A stretch of DNA of 64,000 nt from Selenomonadales bacterium (GCA_029975165.1 JARKPR010000003.1:1-64000); one strand, 5' to 3'; positions 20,470 to 29,229 are shown, counted from the first letter of the stretch. Program-made: numbers and translations. Notes: a model not told the origin generated them from the sequence alone.

Positions 20470-21019
20470 AAATCGCCTGCAGCTTGGCCGGGTCCTCGGT
20501 GAAAACGAGGGCCAGGTGGAAGGGGATGGTGGCGACGAAAAAGGCGGCCACGAGGAAATGGACGCTGCGGCAGGCGTTCAGTCCGCCCAGCAGCCGCTGC
20601 AGGCCGACGGCGTCGTCCGGAAACATCTGCGCGGCGCCGGTGACGGCGGCGGCGGTGATCGCCAGCCACCAGGCCGTGAACAGCGCCTTCTGGCCGGGGT
20701 TGTAGCGGCCGAAATTCGGATGGTGCTCGGTGACGAACAGGAAATAGCGCAGGAAACTGCGCATATTGGCCCAGTCCCTCGGCAAAAACACTATCTCGGT
20801 AAACTTGCCGGTATAGACGTAGTAATAAATCTGGCCGGCGAAATTGACGATCAGCACCGCCGCGGCCGCGCCGTGCAGCTCGCGCAGCAGATTGACCGGC
20901 AGAAGCAGCCACGCCGGCGGGCTGTGGAAGTAAAGCCCGGTGAGCAGCAGCGTCGTCACGCAGGCCACCATCGTCCAATGGAAGATGCGGACCGGCAGGG
21001 GATGGAGCAGCAGCTTCAC
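20417..21019 (-). CDS. b-type cytochrome (cytochrome b561 / hydrogenase b-subunit type)
   Basis: A 200-residue membrane protein with four hydrophobic helices (about residues 12-30, 38-65, 110-130, 148-172). Histidines fit haem ligation in such proteins: RIFHW at 12-16, ELHGA near 47, SVHFLV near 152 and IPFHLAL near 166. Such cytochromes pass electrons between quinones and hydrogenases or formate dehydrogenases. No hydrogenase or dehydrogenase is nearby. The start overlaps the stop of the upstream 134-residue gene by four bases (ATGA), so they form a pair. Confidence 0.8.
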   Translation of the reverse strand: MKLLLHPLPVRIFHWTMVACVTTLLLTGLYFHSPPAWLLLPVNLLRELHGAAAAVLIVNFAGQIYYYVYTGKFTEIVFLPRDWANMRSFLRYFLFVTEHHPNFGRYNPGQKALFTAWWLAITAAAVTGAAQMFPDDAVGLQRLLGGLNACRSVHFLVAAFFVATIPFHLALVFTEDPAKLQAIFTGYVQKEPPPPAEKAP

Positions 21020-21420
21020 GGCAGGAATTTCACCGTCAGGGCCGGCAGGTGTTTCAGCATCGCCGGAAAGAGATCGGCCATGATCGCCGCCTCGTCGCCG
21101 ATGATCCGCTCCAGGTCGCCGCGCTCGACGACGAGATACGGCCTGATCGTGCCGGCATAAGGGAGCTGTATACCCGACTCAAGCTTGCCGGGCTCGGCAT
21201 GGGTAATATCGACGCCCTGCACGTGGAGCGTGTATTCGCCGGCCACCCGGCCGCCCTCCGTCACCTGCACGCCCACCTTGCTCGTCTTGCCGGCCAGCGC
21301 CGCGCTCGCCATGCCGAAAAGATACGGGTGCTTGTCGTGAAACGCGCCGGTCAGCCGGTTGCGGAACGGCACCAGCCCCTCCATCACCAATTTGTCCACA
21401 TCGTTAACCGTTGCCTGCAT
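21016..21420 (-). CDS. Conserved hypothetical protein, coupled to cytochrome b
   Basis: A 134-residue soluble protein without signal peptide, membrane segment or recognised motif. It contains regularly alternating strands (GVQVTEGGRVAGEYTLHV, IRPYLVVERGD) and no cysteine. Because it overlaps the b-type cytochrome start, a role in that cytochrome's function or assembly is plausible, but nothing in the sequence proves it. GGAGGAATT precedes the ATG. Confidence 0.65.
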   Translation of the reverse strand: MQATVNDVDKLVMEGLVPFRNRLTGAFHDKHPYLFGMASAALAGKTSKVGVQVTEGGRVAGEYTLHVQGVDITHAEPGKLESGIQLPYAGTIRPYLVVERGDLERIIGDEAAIMADLFPAMLKHLPALTVKFLP

Positions 21421-21495
21421 ATCAATTCCTCCTTCTAGCGGCTATTGCCCCACCTCCAGTATCCCATCCCCGCGTCCGCAATATACCGGCAACAC

Positions 21496-21525
21496 AAAAA
21501 CCCCCGCCCGTCCTCGGGCGAGGGT
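21496..21525 (-). terminator. Terminator downstream of purL
   Basis: A stem of nine paired positions (CCCCCGCCCG against CGGGCGAGGG, one mismatch) with a four-base loop and five T residues on the minus strand. It lies beyond structured repeat copy A, so the purL transcript would carry the repeat in its 3' untranslated region. Confidence 0.8.
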
Positions 21526-21539
21526 CAAATTATAGGCAC

Positions 21540-21668
21540 GTCAGGCTGGCGAGAAAGGTCTAGATGCAAGGCGCACCGGAGGCTGCCACCGGAAACATAC
21601 ACGGGACGTACGTTGAGGATGGTAGCCGAGGAGCAACGCCGCAGATGGGCCTTTATCGCCAGCCTGAC
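21540..21668 (-). repeat. Structured 3'-UTR repeat, copy A (after purL)
   Basis: 129 bases beginning two bases after the purL stop. The ends form an inverted repeat (GTCAGGCTGGCGA-type arms, near perfect over about 21 bases). Inside, in purL orientation, are CCATCTGCGGCGTTGCTC, a middle core CATCCTCAACGTACGT and GGTGCGCCTTGCATCT. The TGC-GGCG part of the first core can pair with CGCC-TT-GCA of the last, leaving a conserved internal loop. It shares cores with copies at 43052, 63179 and, partly, 30411. Confidence 0.85.
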
Positions 21669-21670
21669 CC

Positions 21671-24600
21671 CTACCGGAAGTACTTAACCCCGGCGGCGAA
21701 CAACCCCTGCTCCTTCTCGCCCGGCACATTGACCGCCACGTACGGGCCGGTCCGCTCCGAATGGGCCATCTTGCCGAAAATGCGGCCGTCGGGGCTGGTG
21801 ATGCCCTCCACCGCGGCGACCGAGCCGTTAGGGTTGAAGCGGATGTCGTTCGACGGATTTCCGGCCAGGTCGACGTACTGGGTGGCGATCTGGCCGCCGG
21901 CGATCAACTTTTCCACCGCCGCCGGCGTGGCCACGAAGCGGCCCTCGCCGTGCGACACGGCGATCGTGTGGACATCGCCCGCTTCCGTGCCCGCCAGCCA
22001 GGGCGACAGCACCGACGCCACCCGCGTCCGCACCAGGCAGGCCACATGGCGGCCGATCCTGTTGAACGTCAGCGTCGGGTCGGCCTCGTCCAGTTCGTCG
22101 ACGATGCGGCCGTAAGGCAGCAGCCCCAGCTTGACGAGGGCCTGGAAGCCGTTGCAGATGCCGAGCATCAGGCCGTCCCGCCGCTCCAGCAGCTCGGTCG
22201 TCGCCTCGCGGACGCGCGGGTTGCGGAACACGGCGGTAATGAACTTCGCCGAGCCGTCCGGCTCGTCGCCGGCACTGAAGCCGCCCGGCAGCATGATTAT
22301 CTGGCTGCGGCCGATGGCCTTTGCCAGGGCGGCCACCGACTCCTCGACCGCCGCGGCCGTCAGGTTGCGGAAAATCAGCGTCTCGGCCTTCGCCCCGGCC
22401 TTGGCGAACGCGCGCATGCTGTCGTACTCGCAGTTCGTGCCCGGGAAAACGGGGATGATCACCTGCGGCCCGGCTGTTTTCACTGCCGGCCGCACGGCGC
22501 TGCGCCGCGTATGGCTGACGGCCGGCGGCGCGGGCGCGTCGCCCTCCTGGGCGCGGGTCGGGAAAATATTCTCCAGCGGTGCCTCCCAGGCGGCCAGAGC
22601 CTCGTCCAGCGTTATCTCCGCCCCATCCACGCTTATCACCGGCCGCTCCTGGGTTTGGCCCAGCTCGCGCCACGCCGCCCCCGCCAGGGCGGCCGCCAAA
22701 TCCGTATCGCCCGGCAGCTCCAGGACTATCGAGCCGTAGTCGGGGGCGAACAGCGCCCTCCCGTCCACGCCGGCGGCGAACGCCACGCCGATGTGGTTGC
22801 CGAACGCCATCCTGCTCACCGCCGCCGCCGCGCCGCCGTGCCTCACCGTGCCGGCGGCCAGCACCCTGCCGGCGCGGACAAGCTCGTAGACCTTGTCAAA
22901 ATTCCTTTTCAGCACCGCGAAATCAGGCAGCCCGTCCGCGCCGCGCGGCGCCGGCACGAGCACTATCCTGCTTCCGGCCTGCTTGAACTCCGCCGACACC
23001 GCCTGCCGCACGTCCAGCGGGCAGACGGCGAACGCCACCAGCGTCGGTGGCACGTGCCTATCCATGAACGTCCCCGACATGCTGTCCTTGCCGCCGATCG
23101 CCGGCACGCCCAGCTCCTTCTGGGCGCGGTACGCCCCCAACAGGGCGGCGAACGGCTTGCCCCAGCGCTCGGGGTCCCTGCCGAGCTTCTCGAAGTACTC
23201 CTGCAGCGTCAGCCTGGCCCGGCGCCAGTCGCCGCCCAGGGCGGCCACCTTGGCCACCGCCTCCACCACCGCGTACAGCGCGCCGTGGAACGGGCTCCAC
23301 TTGCCGATCAGCGGGTTGTAGCCGTACGTCATGATCGTGCCGGTCGTCGTCTCGCCCTCCGGCACCGGCAGCTTGGCCACCGCCCCCTCGGCCGGCGTCG
23401 CCTGGCGCACGCCCCCGAAGGGCATCACCACCGTCGCCGCGCCGATGCTGCTGTCGAACCTCTCCACCAGCCCCTTCTGGCTGGCGACGTTCAGATCGGC
23501 CAGGTTGGCCAGCCACGCCGCCTTCAGGTCGGCCTTGTCCCGCCCCGCCGGCGGCGGTGCGGCGAAAAAGTCGTCCTCCTCCCGGGGAGCGGCAACCCTT
23601 ACGCTTGTCCGCTGGCGGACGCCGGCCGTATTGAGGAACTCGCGGCCGATATCGACGATTGCCTTGCCGCGCCAGCGCATCACCAGCCGCCGGTCGCCCG
23701 TCACCACCGCCACCTTCGTCACCTCGAGGTTCTCGGCGTCGGCGTGGTGCGCGAATTCCGCCGCGTCGGCCGCCGCCACCACCACCGCCATCCGCTCCTG
23801 CGACTCGGAAATGGCCAGCTCGGTGCCGTCCAGCCCCTCGTATTTCTTCGGCACGGCGTCGAGGTCGATATCCAGGCCGTCGGTCAGCTCGCCGATGGCC
23901 ACCGACACCCCGCCGGCGCCGAAATCATTACACCTTTTTATCATCCTGCTCACCGCCGGGTGGCGGAACAGGCGCTGGATCTTCCGCTCGGTCGGCGGGT
24001 TGCCCTTCTGCACCTCCGCCCCGCAGCTCGCCAGCGACTCCGCGGTATGCTCCTTCGACGAGCCCGTAGCCCCGCCGCAGCCGTCGCGGCCGGTGCGGCC
24101 GCCCACCAGCAGCACCACATCGCCGGGCGCCGGCTCCTGCCGCACCACGTTGGCCCGCGGCGCCGCGCCGATGACCGCGCCCACCTCCATGCGCTTGGCC
24201 ACGAAGCCCTCGTCGTACACCTCCGCCACCTGGCCGGTCGCCAGGCCGATCTGGTTGCCGTACGAGCTGTAGCCCGTCGCGGCGGCGATCGTGATCTTGC
24301 GCTGCGGCAGCTTGCCGGGCAGCGTGGCGGCGATGGCGGCGCGCGGGTCGCCGCTGCCGGTCACCCGCATCGCCATATACACGTACGAGCGGCCGGACAG
24401 CGGGTCGCGGATGCACCCGCCCAGGCAGGTCGCCGCGCCGCCGAACGGCTCGATCTCCGTCGGGTGGTTGTGGGTCTCGTTCTTGAACATCACCAGCCAC
24501 TCTTCGCGGCGGCCGTCCACATCCACCGGCACCACGATGCTGGCCGCGTTGATCTCCGCCGACTCCTCCAGGTCGGCCAGCAGCCCCTGCCGCTTGGCCT

Positions 24601-25453
24601 CCTTCATCGCCAGCGTCGCCACGTCCATCAGGCACAGCGGCTTCTTCGCCGCCCCGTACACCGCGTCGCGGGCCGCCAGGTACTCCCCGTAGGCCGCCGC
24701 CGCCGGCGCGGCGAACCGCCCGGCCTCGATCGCCACATCCTCGATCTCGGTCATAAACGTCGTATGACGGCAGTGATCCGACCAGTACGTATCCAGCACC
24801 CTGAGCTCGGTCAGCGTCGGGTCGCGCCTCTCCGTGTCACGGAAATACGCCTGGCAGAACGCCAGGTCCTCGGCGCTCATCGCCAGGCCCATCTCCTCGC
24901 GCAGCACCGCCAGCCCCGCCGCGGCTTTAGCCGTGAAGCCGGCCAGCACCGGCACGTCGGGCGGCGTCTCGGCCTTCATCGCCAGCGTCGCCGGCTTTAA
25001 AAGCGACGCCTCCCGCGATTCCACCGGGTTGATGCAGTACGCCTTGATGCGGGCGAAATCCCCGTCGCTTATCCGCCCCTTGAGCACGATCACCTTGGCG
25101 GTCGCCACCTCCGGCCGCTCCTTCTGGGTCAGGAGCTGCACGCACTGCGCCGCCGAGTCGGCCCGCTGGTCGTACTGGCCGGGCAGGTACTCCATCGCGA
25201 ACACGCGGTCCGCCCGCTCCAGCGGAAACTTCTCGTCGTACGCGTAGTCGGCGTTCGGCTCGGCAAAGATCGTCTGGCGCGAGCGGGCATACTCCTCGTC
25301 GGATATGCCGGCCACGTCGTAGCGGTTGAGCACCCGCACCGCCTCTAGAGCGGCGATGCCCAGATTATGCCTGAACTCGTTCAGCAAGCTGCGGGCCTCC
25401 ACGTCGAACCCCGGCCGCTTCTCGACATAAATGCGCTTGACCTGATCTGCCAT
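21671..25453 (-). CDS. purL: Phosphoribosylformylglycinamidine synthase, single-chain
   Basis: Fourth step of purine synthesis, converting FGAR to FGAM with glutamine and ATP. At 1260 residues it combines the PurS-like N-terminus, two AIRS-type halves (DHCRHTTFMTEI; FKNETHNHPTEIEPFGGA; PVPEGETTTGTIMTYGYNP, read in parts) and a C-terminal glutaminase domain with the nucleophile in LGICNGFQA. Most Bacilli split this into purS, purQ and purL; large single-chain forms occur in some Clostridia and Negativicutes. AAGGAGCGTACGCC precedes the ATG. No other pur gene is adjacent. Confidence 0.96.
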   Translation of the reverse strand: MADQVKRIYVEKRPGFDVEARSLLNEFRHNLGIAALEAVRVLNRYDVAGISDEEYARSRQTIFAEPNADYAYDEKFPLERADRVFAMEYLPGQYDQRADSAAQCVQLLTQKERPEVATAKVIVLKGRISDGDFARIKAYCINPVESREASLLKPATLAMKAETPPDVPVLAGFTAKAAAGLAVLREEMGLAMSAEDLAFCQAYFRDTERRDPTLTELRVLDTYWSDHCRHTTFMTEIEDVAIEAGRFAAPAAAAYGEYLAARDAVYGAAKKPLCLMDVATLAMKEAKRQGLLADLEESAEINAASIVVPVDVDGRREEWLVMFKNETHNHPTEIEPFGGAATCLGGCIRDPLSGRSYVYMAMRVTGSGDPRAAIAATLPGKLPQRKITIAAATGYSSYGNQIGLATGQVAEVYDEGFVAKRMEVGAVIGAAPRANVVRQEPAPGDVVLLVGGRTGRDGCGGATGSSKEHTAESLASCGAEVQKGNPPTERKIQRLFRHPAVSRMIKRCNDFGAGGVSVAIGELTDGLDIDLDAVPKKYEGLDGTELAISESQERMAVVVAAADAAEFAHHADAENLEVTKVAVVTGDRRLVMRWRGKAIVDIGREFLNTAGVRQRTSVRVAAPREEDDFFAAPPPAGRDKADLKAAWLANLADLNVASQKGLVERFDSSIGAATVVMPFGGVRQATPAEGAVAKLPVPEGETTTGTIMTYGYNPLIGKWSPFHGALYAVVEAVAKVAALGGDWRRARLTLQEYFEKLGRDPERWGKPFAALLGAYRAQKELGVPAIGGKDSMSGTFMDRHVPPTLVAFAVCPLDVRQAVSAEFKQAGSRIVLVPAPRGADGLPDFAVLKRNFDKVYELVRAGRVLAAGTVRHGGAAAAVSRMAFGNHIGVAFAAGVDGRALFAPDYGSIVLELPGDTDLAAALAGAAWRELGQTQERPVISVDGAEITLDEALAAWEAPLENIFPTRAQEGDAPAPPAVSHTRRSAVRPAVKTAGPQVIIPVFPGTNCEYDSMRAFAKAGAKAETLIFRNLTAAAVEESVAALAKAIGRSQIIMLPGGFSAGDEPDGSAKFITAVFRNPRVREATTELLERRDGLMLGICNGFQALVKLGLLPYGRIVDELDEADPTLTFNRIGRHVACLVRTRVASVLSPWLAGTEAGDVHTIAVSHGEGRFVATPAAVEKLIAGGQIATQYVDLAGNPSNDIRFNPNGSVAAVEGITSPDGRIFGKMAHSERTGPYVAVNVPGEKEQGLFAAGVKYFR

Positions 25454-25514
25454 GGCGTACGCTCCTTAAATATTGCTAGTTATTGTTTTATTGTACCAAA
25501 TACCGCCACACAGG

Positions 25515-25906
25515 TCAAAGCATCAGGCCGAGCTCCACCGGGTCGGTATCTCCTCCATCAGGTGGCGGTGCTTGTAGCCGATACCATGCTCGCCCGGCAG
25601 CTTGCCGCACCGCAACTCGTCCGGGCTGTCCCCCTGGAGGATGGACAGTGGATGTTGCCGTCGCCGGCATGGCTGACATTGCGGGCCACGGCGCTGTGCC
25701 GCGGGGGCGCCAGCCCCATGCCGCCGCCTGCTCCGTCGCCGTTGGGCGGTAGACCACCGCCTCGGGCATATGATGATAGCGGGGCTCGGTCACCTCATCG
25801 CGGCTGTAGCATGCAGCTTCTCGGAGTACACGGCCACGCCCCTCGTGCCCACGATCGTCCTCAACTCGTCGACGATCGCCGGCGTGACAGGACTGTACTC
25901 GGACAT
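25515..25906 (-). pseudogene. Remnant of a glycolate-oxidase-type FAD oxidase (GlcD-like)
   Basis: Begins with a good ribosome site (GAGGAGGAATT) and ATG and reads MSEYSPVTPAIVDELRTIVG, as GlcD-like FAD-linked oxidases do. It hits a stop about 45 codons in; one inserted base restores YSRDEVTEPRYHHMPEAVV. Then roughly 300 residues are missing and the text jumps to C-terminal pieces in different frames: VSHAGDGNIHCP, then GEHGIGYKHRHLMEE, then DPVELGLM. So it carries a large internal deletion and at least two frameshifts. No intact copy lies in the window. Confidence 0.85.
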
Positions 25907-26138
25907 TGCACAATTCCTCCTCATTAATGCTTCGATTGACGTCAGTAAATATCAAGAATTATATCACTAAATAAAAACTTATATAGTCATACAAGTTAGC
26001 AAATATCAGGCTCGATAAAGGAAATATGGACTATCGTCGCTTTTTTTCATCTCATGCTATTTTATATTGGAACCGACAGGGTTTTTCGGATAGCATGTAT
26101 AATTCCTTTTAATGGTATTTTTCCGATGGAGGTGAGCA
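25907..26138. other. Intergenic region before the PAS kinase
   Basis: 232 AT-rich bases. A TATAAT at about 26099-26104 may be the kinase -10 box, but no matching -35 is clear. GGAGGTGAGCA ends the region as a strong ribosome site for the ATG at 26139. No gene seen. Confidence 0.4.
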
Positions 26139-27794
26139 ATGACCTTACTAGAACTGGCTATCCTCTCCTCGTTCGGGATCAAAACCGTCGTATTTCTGAT
26201 ATACGCCTACCTCTATTCCCGGTACCGGGAACGGTTCCTCGGCATATGGACGGCGGCGTGGGCTATGGTCATGGTCAAAACGGCCATGGATCCCTTCACG
26301 TTTACCATCATAAAAAACCTTCCCATGCTGATGTTCTACGAAACCATCGCCATGCTGTGCGTCATCCTTCTCGCCTGGGGCACCGCCAATTTCGTCGGCA
26401 AACGCTTATCCCCCTTCTGGATATACTCGACCGCCTCCCTGATAGTAATCACCGGCATAGGATTGTGGCTGGGCTGGTCGCTTGTCCACCTTATTTTTCT
26501 TAACATCGCGGTTTACAGCCTCATTTACGTCTACACCGGGTGGATACTGCTGCGGACCGGCGAATCGCACGGCCCGAGCAAAAAAATAACCGCTCTTGCC
26601 TTTATCGTCGTGGGTCTCCATCAATTCAACTGGCCGCAGTTTCGCGCCGACGAGTCGATCGCCCACTGGGGCTACATACTGGATTCCTTCCTGCGGCTCG
26701 GCATCGGCGTCGGCTTCCTCCTCACCTATTTCGAAAAAACCAGATACGACCTGCTCGAAAAAGAGGCCCAATTTCGCCTGCTGGCGGAAAACGCCCGGGA
26801 CATCATCTTCCACTTCCGCCTCAAACCCCGGCCGCACCTGGACTACATCAGCCCGGCCGCAGCAGCCATCACCGGCTACACGCCCGAGGAATTCTACGCC
26901 GATTCCAGGCTGCTGATAAACCGCGTCCATCCTGAGGATCGGCCCCTCATCTGGAGCAACGGGAAACTCGCCCTGAAGGAAACCCCGCTCTCCTTCCGCA
27001 TCCTGACGCGGGAGCGAAAACTCATCTGGGCGGAGCTGCACTTCACCCTCCTGCGCGGCCGGGACGATGAAATAACCGCCGTCGAAGGCATCGTCCGCGA
27101 CGTCACCGCCCGCAAGGAATTGGAGCAGGAGCTTTTCCGCCTCGACCGGCTGAACATCGTCGGCCAGATGGCCGCCAACATCGGCCACGAAATCCGCAAC
27201 CCGCTGACGACGGTGCGCGGCTACCTCCAGGTCCTGTCCCGCCGCCCCGAACTCGGGCAGTACGACGCCACCTTCGGCCTCCTCCTCGACGAACTCGACC
27301 GGGCCAACGCCCTCATCACCGAATACCTCTCCCTCAGCAAAAACCGCCTCACCGACCAACAGCCCCGCAACCTCAACGCCATCGTCAAATCCCTCGCACC
27401 CCTCATCCTCGCCGACGCCGTCAGCAGCAACCACGTCGTCAGGCTCGAGCTGGGCGCCGTGCCCGACCTGCACCTGGACGAGAAAGAAATCCGCCAGCTG
27501 CTCCTCAACCTCGTGCGCAACGGCCTCGAAGCCATGGAACCGGGGAAAGCCATGACGATAAAAACGGTGGCCACCCAAGAGGCCGTCGTCCTGTCCGTCC
27601 GGGACCAGGGCCGGGAAATCCCCCCCAACATACTGGAAAAACTTGGCATGCCCTTCTTCACCACCAAGGAAAACGGCACCGGCCTCGGGCTGGCCATCTG
27701 CTACAGCATCGCCAACCGTCACCGGGCCAAAATCCAGGTCAATACCTCCTCATCCGGGACTACCTTCGCGGTTTTCTTTCCCCGAGCCGACTAA
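26139..27794 (+). CDS. Membrane PAS-domain sensor histidine kinase (sporulation-kinase type)
   Basis: 551 residues: about seven membrane helices in residues 1-205, a PAS domain at about 215-330 (ENARDIIFHFRLK, YISPAAAAITGYTPEEF), then HisKA with the phosphorylated His350 in GHEIRNPLTTVRGYLQ and an HATPase domain (LLLNLVRNGLEAM; GTGLGLAI). The layout matches orphan kinases that feed the Spo0A phosphorelay. No response regulator is adjacent, which fits that view. Its transcript ends at the hairpin at 27876. Signal sensed by the membrane domain is unknown. Confidence 0.88.
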   Translation: MTLLELAILSSFGIKTVVFLIYAYLYSRYRERFLGIWTAAWAMVMVKTAMDPFTFTIIKNLPMLMFYETIAMLCVILLAWGTANFVGKRLSPFWIYSTASLIVITGIGLWLGWSLVHLIFLNIAVYSLIYVYTGWILLRTGESHGPSKKITALAFIVVGLHQFNWPQFRADESIAHWGYILDSFLRLGIGVGFLLTYFEKTRYDLLEKEAQFRLLAENARDIIFHFRLKPRPHLDYISPAAAAITGYTPEEFYADSRLLINRVHPEDRPLIWSNGKLALKETPLSFRILTRERKLIWAELHFTLLRGRDDEITAVEGIVRDVTARKELEQELFRLDRLNIVGQMAANIGHEIRNPLTTVRGYLQVLSRRPELGQYDATFGLLLDELDRANALITEYLSLSKNRLTDQQPRNLNAIVKSLAPLILADAVSSNHVVRLELGAVPDLHLDEKEIRQLLLNLVRNGLEAMEPGKAMTIKTVATQEAVVLSVRDQGREIPPNILEKLGMPFFTTKENGTGLGLAICYSIANRHRAKIQVNTSSSGTTFAVFFPRAD

Positions 27795-27809
27795 CCCTAT
27801 AAAAGTTTT

Positions 27810-27816
27810 TTCGACA
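27810..27816 (-). promoter_or_regulatory. Spo0A-box-like site 1
   Basis: TTCGACA, the complement of the consensus 0A box TGTCGAA, just after the kinase gene and upstream of the acyltransferase-like gene. A seven-base match alone can occur by chance. Confidence 0.35.
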
Positions 27817-27875
27817 ATAAAGCGCGTGACAAAAATTCATAAAATTGTGAAAGACCCTTGAATCCGTCCATTTTT

Positions 27876-27903
27876 GCGGCCGATACGCGGCCTTTCTTTT
27901 TTT
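27876..27903 (+). terminator. Terminator of the PAS kinase gene
   Basis: Stem GGCCG/CGGCC with a five-base loop followed by a T-rich tract (TTTCTTTTTTT). Confidence 0.7.
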
Positions 27904-27910
27904 GCCAAAT

Positions 27911-27917
27911 TGTCGAA
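27911..27917 (+). promoter_or_regulatory. Spo0A-box-like site 2
   Basis: Exact TGTCGAA 22 bases upstream of the -35 hexamer at 27940. Position fits an activator or repressor site for that promoter. The host sporulates, so Spo0A should exist, but it is not in the window. Confidence 0.45.
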
Positions 27918-27939
27918 AAATAACTTATTATATATTTTT

Positions 27940-27968
27940 TTGACATTACATGTAAATTATAGTAAAAT
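27940..27968 (+). promoter_or_regulatory. Consensus sigma-A promoter
   Basis: TTGACA (27940-27945), 17-base spacer, TAAAAT (27963-27968). The spacer holds the palindrome TTACATGTAA, a possible operator. It drives the acyltransferase-cNMP gene starting at 28047, leaving a leader of about 75 bases that contains a TTGCC/GGCAA hairpin around 27989-28005. Confidence 0.85.
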
Positions 27969-28046
27969 ATTAGTAGATAAATAGGTTTTTTGCCGTTTTT
28001 TGGCAAATTCCGGCTCAGTAAAAATTGGCGAAAGGGCGTGGCACTC

Positions 28047-29222
28047 ATGGGTCAATCTTTACCCCGAGCGGAACATTCCCTCCCGGCCGGCGCTCCCCCG
28101 GCAGCCGAACAGATCAGCATCGAACTGGCGACAACCCGGAAAGAGAAAGAAAAAGTCTATCGGTTCCGTTATCAGGTATACGTAGAAGAGATGGGCAAGC
28201 AGCTCGCCAGTGCCGACCACAGGCACCGCATCGTTGTCGACGATGAAGACGACTGGGGCCTGCTGTTCTATGCCAGGACCGAGTCGGCAGTCATCGGCAC
28301 CATGCGTCTGCACATCGGGGCGGCGAACGATTTTCTTCCCTATCTCCTCGAACACATGGCCCTCGAAAGATTCCAGAAGTTCCCCGGCGCCGACCCGACC
28401 ACCCGAATCTCCTACACCTCCAAAACCATGGTCGATCCCCGCTACCGTCGTTCGCAGGCCTTCTACCTGCTTTCCGCCACCCTCTACGACACCCTCCGCA
28501 AACAAGGCTGCCCCTTCAACTTCACCGTCGGCGCTCCCTATATGGTGGCCTTGTACGAGCAGCTCGGCCATCGCCGTTACAAAAGCAACTTTTCCGTCCC
28601 AGGTTACGGTTACATGGCCCCCATGGTAATCCTCACCGAAGACGTCGACCATCTCCGCCAGGTCCGCTCGCCGTTGTGGCGTATCGCCCGCAAGCTGGAA
28701 AACTCGCCGGCGGCGACCGAATGGTTCGCCCGCGAATTCCCCGGCGCCGCCCGCTACGTCAACCGGCAACTGATCGGCAAGGAAGACATCTGGCGGATGC
28801 TGACCGACAAACTCGGCCGGCCGCTAGAACGGGCGGTCTCCATATTCCGGGGCATGAGCGAGGCCGAAGCCATGACCTGCGCCGACGCCGGCCACATCAT
28901 CCTCTGCGAGGCCGGCGACCCAATCGTCAGCCCCACCGACATGTGCAACGACATTTTCGTCATCATGTCGGGCGTAGTGTCGGTACGCCGCCAGGCGCCC
29001 GACAGGCGCCTGTCCGTCGCGATCCTGCGCCCCGGCCAGGTCTACGGCGAAAAAGCGTACATCGCCCAGGGACGGCAGAACACCACCGTCATCGCCCAGA
29101 CCGACACCGAGATTCTCGTGCTGCCGCGGCACGCGCTGGAACGCCTCGAACTCCAGCATCCCGACGTCGCCGCCAAGCTGCTGCACAACATGGGCGTCCG
29201 GACGGTGCGCAAATACGCCTAA
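28047..29222 (+). CDS. GNAT-like acyltransferase fused to a cyclic-nucleotide-binding domain
   Basis: 391 residues. Residues about 20-230 look like the acyl-homoserine-lactone-synthase/FeeM branch of the GNAT fold (KVYRFRYQVYVEEMGKQ, VIGTMRLHIG, SKTMVDPRYRRSQAFYLL, FTVGAPYMVALYEQLGHRRY). Residues about 260-391 are a Crp-type cNMP-binding domain (GHIILCEAGDP, CNDIFVIMSGVVSV, LRPGQVYGEKAYIAQG) without a DNA-binding helix-turn-helix. So an acyl transfer activity may be gated by a nucleotide. The ATG at 28047 is chosen over a TTG 57 bases upstream that lies in the leader hairpin. Substrate unknown. Confidence 0.75.
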   Translation: MGQSLPRAEHSLPAGAPPAAEQISIELATTRKEKEKVYRFRYQVYVEEMGKQLASADHRHRIVVDDEDDWGLLFYARTESAVIGTMRLHIGAANDFLPYLLEHMALERFQKFPGADPTTRISYTSKTMVDPRYRRSQAFYLLSATLYDTLRKQGCPFNFTVGAPYMVALYEQLGHRRYKSNFSVPGYGYMAPMVILTEDVDHLRQVRSPLWRIARKLENSPAATEWFAREFPGAARYVNRQLIGKEDIWRMLTDKLGRPLERAVSIFRGMSEAEAMTCADAGHIILCEAGDPIVSPTDMCNDIFVIMSGVVSVRRQAPDRRLSVAILRPGQVYGEKAYIAQGRQNTTVIAQTDTEILVLPRHALERLELQHPDVAAKLLHNMGVRTVRKYA

Positions 29223-29229
29223 CATAAAT

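Noticed and set aside
21761-25000. Open frame of 1079 codons on the plus strand across purL
   Set aside because: Antisense to purL, Arg/His/Gly-rich with no motif; a composition shadow.
27989-28005. TTG start giving a longer acyltransferase protein
   Set aside because: The codon lies in a TTGCC/GGCAA leader hairpin with no ribosome site; the ATG at 28047 is better.
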